Shown piece by piece: positions 1 through 7,147 of a stretch of 64,000 bases of DNA. How positions within the stretch are numbered: the first letter of the stretch is position 1; each line of letters starts with the position of its first letter. The stretch comes from 40CM-4-68-19 sp036513415 (GTDB lineage Bacteria; Myxococcota; Myxococcia; Myxococcales; 40CM-4-68-19). A model generated the notes under the pieces. The model made no database searches, had not been told where the DNA came from, and was given only the letters and a program-made list of their open reading frames with translations. A program made the translations under genes and the position numbers. The stretch is taken from contig DATBZA010000158.1 of assembly GCA_036513415.1 (NCBI GenBank), forward strand, positions 1 through 64,000. The letters are read 5' to 3'.

Positions 1-740
1 AGCAGCACCACGTCCGCCCGCGGCAGCGCCCGCCGGAAGAAATCCAGCGTGCCCTCCGGCAGCAGCCGATCGCACGCCCCCCACACCAGCCGCAGCGGCG
101 TCCTCAGCCCGGTCAGCTCGGCCTCGCGCAGGAAGTCCGGCTCGGAGAGCGCCTCGAGGATTCCGCTGCAGGCCGGAGCGGACATGGCCCTGACCACCTC
201 GTCCGGAAACAGCCGCAGCGCCACTGGGGGGCGGTGGAACGCGGACTTCAGATAGCGCGCTGCTCCAGCCCGGTCGCGCGCGGAGACGAGCTCGCGGAAC
301 GGGGCCCACCGCTCCGGCGTGAGCATCGCGCCACCGGGGTTGACGAGCGCGATTGCGGAGGGGCGCACCGCGCCCGACAATGCGAGCCGCAGCGCGAGCC
401 AGCCGCCAAGCGAGTGACCCACCAGCACCGGGTCGCGCAGCTGCCGGGCATATTGGGCGACCGCATCGGCCAGCGTCTGCAGGCGCCAGTTGGGTGGTTT
501 TCCGGAGAGGCCGTGACCCGGGAGGTCGAGGAGGTGGACCTGGAACTCGCGCGCGAGCGGACCGGCCACCTGCGCCCACCCCGCCAGCGAATCTCCCAGG
601 CCGTGAAGCAGCAGCACAGCGCGCGCGCTGGACCTGCCGCGCACCGCGTAGCGCAGAGGTCCAGCGACCGATGCGGCCCATCCGACGCGCGCTCCGCGCT
701 CGGCCAGGCCGCGCATCAGCGCGAGCGCAATCTCCTGCAC
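1..740 (-). CDS. alpha/beta-fold hydrolase, 3' end cut by window edge
   Basis: Reading leftward from 740, the frame gives an alpha/beta hydrolase. An HG motif (LLLHGLGDS) is followed by a strand and LLDLPGHGLSG, then the nucleophile elbow VLVGHSLGGW, then a late WGACDRLLPEG stretch that fits the acidic-residue strand. The C-terminal catalytic His lies beyond base 1, so the gene is partial. The GTG at 740 starts five bases after the TAA of the histone-fold gene. An ATG at 716 is an alternative start. The substrate cannot be told; esterase, haloperoxidase-like and lipase-like members look alike at this level. It is the last visible gene of the leftward group beginning at 3025. Confidence 0.8.
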   Translation of the reverse strand, partial: MQEIALALMRGLAERGARVGWAASVAGPLRYAVRGRSSARAVLLLHGLGDSLAGWAQVAGPLAREFQVHLLDLPGHGLSGKPPNWRLQTLADAVAQYARQLRDPVLVGHSLGGWLALRLALSGAVRPSAIALVNPGGAMLTPERWAPFRELVSARDRAGAARYLKSAFHRPPVALRLFPDEVVRAMSAPACSGILEALSEPDFLREAELTGLRTPLRLVWGACDRLLPEGTLDFFRRALPRADVVL

Positions 741-744
741 CGCC

Positions 745-948
745 TTACAGATCCGCGGGGCGCAGCGTGCTGCGCCCATTCTCCTTGGCCCGCGATACGG
801 CCTTCTCGACCGCGGCCCGGACGTGCTCCGAGAGCGCCGTGATGAACTCGTCCGAGGTGCGCATCTCTCTTTCACGAATCAGATCGCGAACCTTGCTCTG
901 CACGATCAACAGGCCCGGATCCTTCTTTCCCTCGGTGTTCTCGCCCAT
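745..948 (-). CDS. minimal bacterial histone-fold protein (Bd0055-like)
   Basis: A 67-residue protein that reads as one histone fold. A short polar tail is followed by helix 1 (VQSKVRDLIRERE, about residues 16-28), a turn (MRTSD), a long helix 2 (about 34-57, ending AKENG), and the C-terminal RSTLRPADL. That last segment matches the loop 2/helix 3 pattern of histones, a basic residue then a short strand then P-x-D-L. Single-fold proteins of this size and pattern, such as Bdellovibrio Bd0055, are known DNA-binding histones of bacteria; DNA binding here is inferred. It sits between a pseudouridine synthase and a hydrolase on the same strand. Shine-Dalgarno pairing before the ATG is weak. Confidence 0.75.
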   Translation of the reverse strand: MGENTEGKKDPGLLIVQSKVRDLIREREMRTSDEFITALSEHVRAAVEKAVSRAKENGRSTLRPADL

Positions 949-1006
949 GGCGCGGTGCTCTAGCAGACGCCCCGCCTGCTTTCAACGACCCGGGCGTCCA
1001 AACCCG

Positions 1007-1879
1007 TCATCGGGCGAGGAAGTCCCTCGCCAGCCGGAAGTCCTCGGGAAGCGGCGCCGCCACCCGCAGCTCTCCGCCGAGCGGGTGTCGGAGCTCCAGC
1101 GAAAGCGCGTGCAGCATCGGCCGTGAGAAATCGTGTCGGGCCCCGCCGGCTCGCGTGAGGAGCGCCGCTCCGCCGTGCACCTTGTCGCCCAGCAACGGGG
1201 ATCCCAGCGCCGCCATGTGCAGGCGGATCTGGTGCGTGCGCCCCGTCTCCGGCATCGCTGCCACGGCGGCCGCGCCCTGGAAGCGCTCCAGCACCCGCCA
1301 GCGCGTGAGCGCGGGCCGCGACTCCACGGGAGCGTCCGCGACGCCGTCGTCGGCGGAGGGCGCCGGCGCGACCAGCGCCCGATACTCCTTGCGAACGCGG
1401 TGGGCGCGAAACTCGGCGAGGAGCGCGGCTTGCGCGCGCCGCGCCCGGGCGAGGACGGTGACGCCCGTGGTGCCCCGGTCGAGGCGGTGCACGAGCAGCG
1501 CCTGGGTCTGCCGCTCGCCGGTCTCGCGCAAGAGCGCGCTGCAGAGCTCGGGGAGCGCCGGGCCTCCGGCCAGGTCTTCCTGGGCAGCGACGCCCGCCGG
1601 TTTGTCCACGGCGAGCACCAACTCGTCCAGGTGGAGGATGCGCTCCCGCTCCAGCGCCGGCACCTCGGACGCGGAAAGCGTCACCTCCACGCGGTCGCCC
1701 GGGCGGACCAGGGACTCCGGATCCCGCACGCGCCGGCCGCGCACGAACGCGCCGCCCCGCGCGGTGGCTGCCCGGGCCAGCTCCTGGGAAATCGCGCCGC
1801 GGCGGATCAGGAGCTGGACCAGCGGTTCGTCGCGGTCGGCGACCAGCCGCAGGCGCGAGGGCGGCCGCCGGGAGCGCAT
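1007..1879 (-). CDS. RluA-family RNA pseudouridine synthase
   Basis: A 290-residue protein with an N-terminal S4 RNA-binding domain (about residues 17-75, including RRGAISQELARA) and a C-terminal RluA-type catalytic domain. The signature HRLDRGTTGVTVLAR at about residue 130 carries the catalytic Asp, and TGRTHQIRLHMAALG is the second conserved block. It isomerises uridine to pseudouridine in ribosomal or transfer RNA. The target (RluA-, RluC- or RluD-like site) cannot be assigned from the sequence. Length is typical. The ATG lies ten bases after the cupin stop, so it is probably co-transcribed with the genes at 1890-3025. Confidence 0.9.
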   Translation of the reverse strand: MRSRRPPSRLRLVADRDEPLVQLLIRRGAISQELARAATARGGAFVRGRRVRDPESLVRPGDRVEVTLSASEVPALERERILHLDELVLAVDKPAGVAAQEDLAGGPALPELCSALLRETGERQTQALLVHRLDRGTTGVTVLARARRAQAALLAEFRAHRVRKEYRALVAPAPSADDGVADAPVESRPALTRWRVLERFQGAAAVAAMPETGRTHQIRLHMAALGSPLLGDKVHGGAALLTRAGGARHDFSRPMLHALSLELRHPLGGELRVAAPLPEDFRLARDFLAR

Positions 1880-1889
1880 CGCGGCGCCG

Positions 1890-2240
1890 CTATCCCTTTT
1901 CGACCACCCGGACGGGGAACTTGCTCAACGCGGAGCAGACCATTCCATGGGACCCGGCCAAGAGATCGTGGAATACCCCGCGCGGCGCGAGGGCGACAGC
2001 GCCGGGACCGAGCGGAATGCGCAGCTCGTTCCCGGCCGCGATCGTCTCCAGGACCAGCTCGCCGGAGCCCTGCACGCAGATGAACGCGCGGTCGCCCTCG
2101 GGATACTTCTTCCATCCCGTCTTCTGGCCCGGCTTCAGATAGACGCCGTCGACGAGGAGCTGGTCGGTCTTCACCGCGTGCAGCACGTTCGCCCTGTCGT
2201 CCGTGTAGCGCGCGTCGGTGATGAGGTTGACGCTCTGCAC
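1890..2240 (-). CDS. small cupin-domain protein
   Basis: A 116-residue single-domain cupin. The beta-barrel pattern is visible as LKPGQKTGWKKYPEGDRAFICVQGSGEL (shortened: PGQKTG, then GSGEL) followed by IPLGPGAVALAPRGVFHDL. The first cupin motif usually has two His and a Glu as metal ligands. Here it has Lys and Asp at the expected places, and only the His of motif 2 (GVFHDL) is obvious. Metal binding is therefore doubtful and the role is unknown. It lies eleven bases after the PuuD-like gene and ten before rluA on the same strand, so it is likely part of one operon. Confidence 0.75.
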   Translation of the reverse strand: MQSVNLITDARYTDDRANVLHAVKTDQLLVDGVYLKPGQKTGWKKYPEGDRAFICVQGSGELVLETIAAGNELRIPLGPGAVALAPRGVFHDLLAGSHGMVCSALSKFPVRVVEKG

Positions 2241-2251
2241 CGCGTTCCTTT

Positions 2252-3025
2252 CTAGAATTGCGCCGGCGCCGGAGTGGCGGCCTTGTTGAAGAGGAACTTG
2301 GTGATTCCCCAGCCCAGGATCACGAACACGATCGCCAGCACCCAGGCATAGTCGCTTCCGTACACGCCGGGAAAATGGTTCGAGACCATGAAGAAGATGA
2401 GGGGGACCGACATGTACGTGTTGTGCTTGCTGCGCAGGGCGGCCAAGGCGGGGATCGACGGGTCCGCCGCCGGCCCGGTGCCTTTCACCCCGGCGATGAT
2501 CTTGCGCTGGTTCGGCCAGATCCGCATCCAGACGTTGGCCGCCATGATGGTGCCGAACAGCGCGCCCGCGTAGATGAAGAGCGCGCGCCCGCCCATGAAG
2601 AGGTGGAAGATGAAGACCAGGACCGCGAACAGGACCAGGGAGACGATCATGCCCGTGGTCTCGTTCTTCATGCTCTTCCAGAGCACGTCATAGACGGCGA
2701 ACGCGACCAGCACGATCAGGAGCGCGATGCCGCCCGAGCCGTAGCTGCTCATCCGCTCGCTGCCCATCGCGTTGCCGGCCCAGTACACGACCCAGAGCAG
2801 CAGGATGCCCGTCACCCAGGTGTAGGCAGCGCCCCAGCGGAACCAATACAACGCGCGAGGCATCAGCTCCGGGACCACCTTCTTCCGCGAGTCGGGATCA
2901 TACGTTTTCGCCACCTGCGCGTTGACGAAGTTGAAGAACCAGAGGTGGCCGATCCACATGACGCCGGCCAACACATGGATCCAACGGAAGACGAGGTTCA
3001 GCCACTCGGAGACGTTCGGGTCCAT
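2252..3025 (-). CDS. PuuD/DUF989-like integral membrane protein
   Basis: A 257-residue protein with about seven or eight hydrophobic helices. The start MDPNVSEWLNLVFRWIHVL followed by GVMWIGHLWFFNFVNA is typical of the membrane domain of urate hydroxylase PuuD (DUF989). PuuD proteins often carry a C-terminal cytochrome c domain. There is no CxxCH here and the protein ends soon after its last membrane helix. His residues in helix 1 (RWIH) and nearby (IGH) could be haem ligands by analogy. No other purine-catabolism gene is in the window, so urate as substrate is doubtful. The ATG at 3025 is preceded by a purine-rich GGAGGG. It heads the leftward group. Confidence 0.75.
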   Translation of the reverse strand: MDPNVSEWLNLVFRWIHVLAGVMWIGHLWFFNFVNAQVAKTYDPDSRKKVVPELMPRALYWFRWGAAYTWVTGILLLWVVYWAGNAMGSERMSSYGSGGIALLIVLVAFAVYDVLWKSMKNETTGMIVSLVLFAVLVFIFHLFMGGRALFIYAGALFGTIMAANVWMRIWPNQRKIIAGVKGTGPAADPSIPALAALRSKHNTYMSVPLIFFMVSNHFPGVYGSDYAWVLAIVFVILGWGITKFLFNKAATPAPAQF

Positions 3026-3151
3026 CCCACCCTCCCTGGGGAATTTCCCCGCGCGCACACTAGCGTTCCGGGATCGCTCCGTCGAGCGAGATCCGACGAA
3101 GGGGGCAAGCGCCCGCCGCACACTTTCCAATCCGTGCGCATCTTGCGCGGT

Positions 3152-3748
3152 ATGAAACGGTACGAACCGAAGCAGTTTCCCAGGCTGAAGGGTCTCTCGG
3201 GCATTTCGGACACGCTGCTGCAGGATCACTTCAAGCTGTACGAGGGCTACGTGAAGAACGTGAACGAGCTCACGGGACAGCTGGACGAGATCCTGAAGGA
3301 AGGAAAAGCAAAAGCCACCAATCCGGCCTTTGCGGAGATGACCCGCCGTCTCGGGTTCGAGTACGGCGGGATGGTGCTGCACGAGCTCTACTTCGGGAAT
3401 GTCCGGCCGGAGCCGGATCCGCTGAACAAGACGGGGGCGCTCGCGCAAGCGCTGGCGCAGGGTTTCGGCAGCTTCGAGGCCTGGCTGGACGACTTCAAGG
3501 CCATCGCCGGCATGCGCGGGGTGGGCTGGGCCATCGCCTATCAGAACCCGGAGAACCGGCAGGTGTCGAACCACTGGATCACGCTCCACGAGGACGGCCA
3601 CCCGCCGGGCTTCAAACCCATCGTGGTGATGGACGCCTGGGAGCACGCCTTCGTTCCCGACTACAAGCCCACCGAGCGGAGCAAGTACGTGGACGCGTAC
3701 TTCAAGAACCTCGACTGGCGGGCTTGCGAGGCGCGGCTGATCAAGTAA
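3152..3748 (+). CDS. Fe/Mn superoxide dismutase family protein
   Basis: A 198-residue cytoplasmic protein of the Fe/Mn superoxide dismutase fold. The four metal ligands can be placed: His26 (LLQDHFKLYEGYV), His77 (MVLHELYFG), and Asp161 and His165 in the signature MDAWEHAF. GVGWAIAY at about 123-130 matches the conserved G-x-GW strand. It would disproportionate superoxide to oxygen and peroxide. It is divergent: the usual HH pair in helix 1 is reduced to one His, and the residues around His77 differ from the canonical NNAAQ-x-x-NH. Activity and metal preference are therefore open. The next gene starts ten bases downstream. Confidence 0.85.
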   Translation: MKRYEPKQFPRLKGLSGISDTLLQDHFKLYEGYVKNVNELTGQLDEILKEGKAKATNPAFAEMTRRLGFEYGGMVLHELYFGNVRPEPDPLNKTGALAQALAQGFGSFEAWLDDFKAIAGMRGVGWAIAYQNPENRQVSNHWITLHEDGHPPGFKPIVVMDAWEHAFVPDYKPTERSKYVDAYFKNLDWRACEARLIK

Positions 3749-3758
3749 ACAGCGGCTC

Positions 3759-5231
3759 GTGCTTCGCGAGCTGCCCGATCTCCGGGAGGACGCCGCGCGC
3801 CTGGCGGCAGCGCTGGCGCGCGCGCGCCATCGCCGCGCCGCGGGGCTGCCCCTGGACACCTCGCTGCGTGAAATCCTCCGGACACACAAGCTCGCGGCGA
3901 GCAGCGACGGGTTGGCAGAGGTAAGCGAGGCGCTGCAGAACGCGCAGGCCGAGGATCCGCGTCGGCCGGGACGCATCGCGCGGCTCTCCTCCTTGCGCGA
4001 CTTCCTCGCGCGCGCCCGGGCCCTCGCCATCGAGCCCGGGGCGGCGCAGGAGTTGTTCGACTTGCCGCAGCGTCCGCTGGTGCGGCCGCCGGGCGACGCT
4101 GGCCTGCAGGGCGCGCTGCCCGCCGTGGCGGTGTTCCGCCAACTGCCGTTCATCCGCTCGCGCGACAAGCGCGCGGAGATGGAGGCGGCGCTTTCGGCCG
4201 CCCTGCAGCCTGCGGATGCGACCAGGAGCGCGGCGTGGGAAGCGGCCCAGCAAGCCCGGGAGGAGGCCGGCATCCCGATCCCGCAGGATGCAGCGGCATG
4301 GGCGGAGAAGGTGCTCGACGGCACCGACGCGTTGGCGAAGGACCTGGGAGGCTGGCTCCTCGAGCGCCACACGGGTGCCAAGCCTGGGGTCGCGGCACGG
4401 CACGACGTCCTCCACCTCCTGCACGCCCCCCATTGCGCGGGAGCCTTCCCGGCGGGCGAGATGCAGCGGACGGTGCGGCGCTGGGTGGACATGCTGCGCC
4501 TGGACCTGTCGGGCGTGAAGCTCGACGACGAGGATCGCCCGCTCAAGTGGCCCGGCGCGCGCGCGGACCCTCTCGATCCGCCGTACGAGGCGGCCCTCAC
4601 GTTTCTTCCGGCGGAGGGGCCGCGCGCGCTCGGAGCGCTCCTGGGCGGGATCGGAGCGGCGCTCCTGCGCCTGGGTCCGCCCGCGGACGCGCCGCCGGAG
4701 GATCTCTGGCTCGGCGATCCCGCGGTGCTGCACGCCTGCGCCGCGCTGCTCGAGGGTTTCGTGCGCGACCGCGGATGGTTGCGGCGCTGCGCCAGAGCCG
4801 AGCTGTCTCGCGACGACGAGCGGGCGATTGCGATCGCCACCGTGTTCGATGCCCGGGTGGCGGGCGCCCGCATCCTCGCCGCGCTGCAGGCGCATGAGTC
4901 CGGCCTGGGCTCGCGCGCCGCCGGCGTCCACCGGGAGCTCTACGCGCGCGCAACCGGAGCGGAGCTTCCAGCCGGCATGGCCCTCTGCGATCTGGATCCC
5001 TGGATCGACCCGCTGGCGGAATTGCAGGGCAGGGCGCTGGCCGAGCGCGCCCGCACGTTCCTGCGCGACCTCCATGACGAGGATTGGTGGCGCAACCCGC
5101 GCAGCGTGGTCTCCCTGCGGGAGATTTGGGGACGCGGCGGTCGTCCCAACTATGCCGAATTGTGGTCGGAGATGGGCGGTGAGCCGTCCGCCGGTCCGTT
5201 GTTGATCGAACTTTCCGCGAGCAGCCGTTAA
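3759..5231 (+). CDS. unknown 490-residue protein
   Basis: I do not recognise this protein. It is mostly alpha-helical and rich in Ala, Leu and Arg, with no signal peptide or membrane segment, so it is probably cytoplasmic. Notable stretches are HDVLHLLHAPHCAGAFP at about residues 214-230, a clustered-His segment that could bind metal, and LDPWIDPLAELQGRALAERARTFL (shortened: LDPWIDPLAE) near residue 410, ending in a Trp-rich DEDWWRNP. There is no HExxH or Walker motif. The GTG start at 3759 lies ten bases after the superoxide dismutase stop, so the two are probably co-transcribed. Codon bias and length argue for a real gene. Confidence 0.7.
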   Translation: MLRELPDLREDAARLAAALARARHRRAAGLPLDTSLREILRTHKLAASSDGLAEVSEALQNAQAEDPRRPGRIARLSSLRDFLARARALAIEPGAAQELFDLPQRPLVRPPGDAGLQGALPAVAVFRQLPFIRSRDKRAEMEAALSAALQPADATRSAAWEAAQQAREEAGIPIPQDAAAWAEKVLDGTDALAKDLGGWLLERHTGAKPGVAARHDVLHLLHAPHCAGAFPAGEMQRTVRRWVDMLRLDLSGVKLDDEDRPLKWPGARADPLDPPYEAALTFLPAEGPRALGALLGGIGAALLRLGPPADAPPEDLWLGDPAVLHACAALLEGFVRDRGWLRRCARAELSRDDERAIAIATVFDARVAGARILAALQAHESGLGSRAAGVHRELYARATGAELPAGMALCDLDPWIDPLAELQGRALAERARTFLRDLHDEDWWRNPRSVVSLREIWGRGGRPNYAELWSEMGGEPSAGPLLIELSASSR

Positions 5232-5340
5232 CAATGCTCGCAGAGGAAGGTCCACTCTACGGGAGACTTTTGCTGGTGGAACGCTGCAAGCCCTCAGATT
5301 CAGGGACGGCCGGGCGGCCCTCTGGCTGCGAGGGATCCCC

Positions 5341-6018
5341 ATGATCCGACGAGGAGCCCCGTGGCCGGTGGCCGATGAGAGCTGGCCGGTCCGGTACCGG
5401 TTCGAGTCGCTGCGCGCGCTGCAGCGCCACCTCCGGCTCGGCGGCGGCTTCTTCCTGCCCGACCCCGACATGCCGGGCGGGCCGGGCTCGCGCGTGATCG
5501 TCGAGATCGCGGTGCCCGAGACCTCGGATGGGCCGCTCCTCCACGGGCGCGTGCGCGAGCGGGTCCACGACGGCGTCTGGCTCGACGTCCCTTCCGCGCG
5601 CCCCGCGGCCCGCTGGGAACCCGATCCGAACGGTCCGCGGCGGAAGCACCGGCGGCTGGCCTGCGAGCTTTTCGTCGAGGTTCAACCGCAGGGCGGCGCG
5701 CCCTGGCTCTGCCGCGCCCTGGACCTGAGCGAGGGCGGGCTTCGCATCGCGACCGGATTCGAGATCGGGATCCGCGGAGATGAGCTGTCCGCCACCCTGC
5801 TTTCGCCCGAAGGCCATCTCGCGCCCGCCGAGCTGCGCGGGCGCGTGGTGTGGGCCGGATCGCGCGAGACCGGCATCGAGGTCATCGAGCAGTCGCCGGG
5901 CTATCGCACGTTGCTCGCAGCCGCGGCCGCCCGCTGGGCATTGGTCGAGGAGCTCGAGCACGCCAGCGACTGCCCTTGCGCTCAGGGCGTGGCCGCGACC
6001 GGCCAGCGCCAGCCGTAG
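5341..6018 (+). CDS. PilZ-domain protein, tandem (first copy degenerate)
   Basis: A 225-residue protein with a PilZ domain for cyclic-di-GMP. The RxxxR motif is in RRKHRR (about 100-105) and the D/N-x-S-x-x-G motif is DLSEGG (about 128-133), followed by a strand-rich barrel to about residue 185. Residues 15-85 (LRLGGGFFLP, then GSRVIVEIAVPE and GRVRERVHDGVWLDV) look like a second PilZ-type barrel without the arginine motif, as in many myxobacterial two-barrel PilZ proteins. The tail has a CPC motif. GAGG lies about eight bases before the ATG. The last 37 bases overlap the convergent M15 peptidase gene. Cyclic-di-GMP binding is inferred from the motifs. Confidence 0.85.
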   Translation: MIRRGAPWPVADESWPVRYRFESLRALQRHLRLGGGFFLPDPDMPGGPGSRVIVEIAVPETSDGPLLHGRVRERVHDGVWLDVPSARPAARWEPDPNGPRRKHRRLACELFVEVQPQGGAPWLCRALDLSEGGLRIATGFEIGIRGDELSATLLSPEGHLAPAELRGRVVWAGSRETGIEVIEQSPGYRTLLAAAAARWALVEELEHASDCPCAQGVAATGQRQP

Positions 6019-6587
6019 AGCCGGCTGTAGTGCCACCACTCCTTCGGGTTCACCCGGAAGCCGGCGGCGTGCATCGCGGCTTTCAGGGCCTCGCGATGGT
6101 CCTTGGCGGGGCCGTCCGGGAGAGGCGCTTCGGCGGCGGCGTCCGGGCCGAAAGCGTCGAACGCGGTCGGCATCGCGAGCCGCGCGCCTGAAAGGTCCGC
6201 CAGCTCGAGGTCGACGGCGACGCCCCGCGCATGCAGGCTGCCGCGCGCGGGATCCGCGACCGAGCCCGGGTGCGGATGCGCCGCGAAGAGCGCCTTCTGC
6301 GCGGCGAGCGACCGGGTGCAGTCGCGGGCGACCAGCCGGAAGCCGCGCTTGCGCAGCGCGTCAGCCGCCGTGGCAAGCCGCTGCGCCACGCTGCCGCGCA
6401 GCAGGCACTTCGAATCGGCCGGGTACAGGGCGCGCCCCACGATGTTGTCGGGCGTGGCGTACGCGAGATCGACGATCAGCGCCGGAACCACGACTGCCGC
6501 ATCGACCAGGGGGTCATCCGCGTCCGCCACGGGCGGCAGCTGCTGTGGACCGTACAGTTGCGCCGCGAGCAACAGCGGCAGCCACAT
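5982..6587 (-). CDS. M15 (VanX-like) D-Ala-D-Ala dipeptidase family protein, exported
   Basis: A 201-residue protein with a short N-terminal signal-like segment (MWLPLLLAAQ) and an M15D dipeptidase domain. The zinc motif SLHARGVAVDLEL (about 117-129, with His and Asp ligands) and the C-terminal EWWHY (183-187, catalytic Glu and third His) are intact. An Arg in DCTRSLAAQ at about residue 92 matches the conserved Arg of VanX-like enzymes. Such enzymes split D-Ala-D-Ala or related peptidoglycan dipeptides in the periplasm. In organisms without vancomycin resistance they usually serve wall recycling, which I infer here. It lies three bases after the gene at 6591-6902 and converges on the PilZ gene. 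Confidence 0.87.
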   Translation of the reverse strand: MWLPLLLAAQLYGPQQLPPVADADDPLVDAAVVVPALIVDLAYATPDNIVGRALYPADSKCLLRGSVAQRLATAADALRKRGFRLVARDCTRSLAAQKALFAAHPHPGSVADPARGSLHARGVAVDLELADLSGARLAMPTAFDAFGPDAAAEAPLPDGPAKDHREALKAAMHAAGFRVNPKEWWHYSRLYGWRWPVAATP

Positions 6588-6590
6588 GCG

Positions 6591-6902
6591 CTACTTCAGG
6601 CGGCGCAAGGCGCGAATGATCTTGTCCTTTTCCTTGGTGCGCACGGTGGGGGCCGCACCCTTCGTCCCCACGCTGCGCGCAGCGAGCTTCTGCTTCAGCT
6701 CGATCTCCAGGGCAAGCAGCTCGGCGCGCGCTTCCGGATTGTCCTGCCCCCGGCGCGGCAGGACCTCGTTCCTGCCTAGCGACATCCCCGACCGCATCCG
6801 GACCGTCTTCTCCTCGCGAGCGCTGAGCTGGCGCGCGGCAGTGCGGAGCAGCTGACGGACTTCCGCGCTGGTGATCGTGGTCGAGGAGGACTTGTTGGTC
6901 AT
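6591..6902 (-). CDS. small unknown protein with sigma-region-4-like motif
   Basis: A 103-residue basic protein of unknown function. The start at 6902 (MTNKSSSTT) has GAGGTG about nine bases upstream and is preferred over in-frame starts further up. Residues 15-42 (VRQLLRTAARQLSAREEKTV and then RMRSGMSLG) resemble the first helix of sigma-factor region 4, where LSxREExVxRLRxG is typical. No full helix-turn-helix follows. The second half is charged and helical (ARAELLALEIELKQKL). The resemblance is an observation from the motif, not a family assignment. It lies three bases before the dipeptidase gene on the same strand. Confidence 0.6.
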   Translation of the reverse strand: MTNKSSSTTITSAEVRQLLRTAARQLSAREEKTVRMRSGMSLGRNEVLPRRGQDNPEARAELLALEIELKQKLAARSVGTKGAAPTVRTKEKDKIIRALRRLK

Positions 6903-7147
6903 TACGCGGTCACCTCTACGGGTCGTCGCGGTATCCATTTGCACCCTACCCCCCGCTCCTGGGAGATCCAATTTTTCTACGGAATCGCGCCTCTACGCCC
7001 GCACAGAAACACGGGATTCGCAGCAGATCAACCTTTTGGCGCAAATGTGCGCACCTATGCGGAAAGATCCTGCTTTCTCGCAGCATTGGCGCGGATCACG
7101 TTTCCATAGGAAAGCGCGCATGCCCCCCGATCCGGCGCGAGCGCCGT
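6903..7147. other. intergenic region, 245 bases, no gene seen
   Basis: This stretch is less GC-rich than its surroundings and has no convincing frame on either strand. It lies upstream of the small unknown gene at 6902 (minus) and after the lipoprotein stop at 7148 (minus). It should hold the promoter of the 6902-5982 group and possibly a terminator for the lipoprotein. An inverted repeat GCGCA-AATG-TGCGC lies at 7039-7052. I could not fix a -35/-10 pair. Confidence 0.4.
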
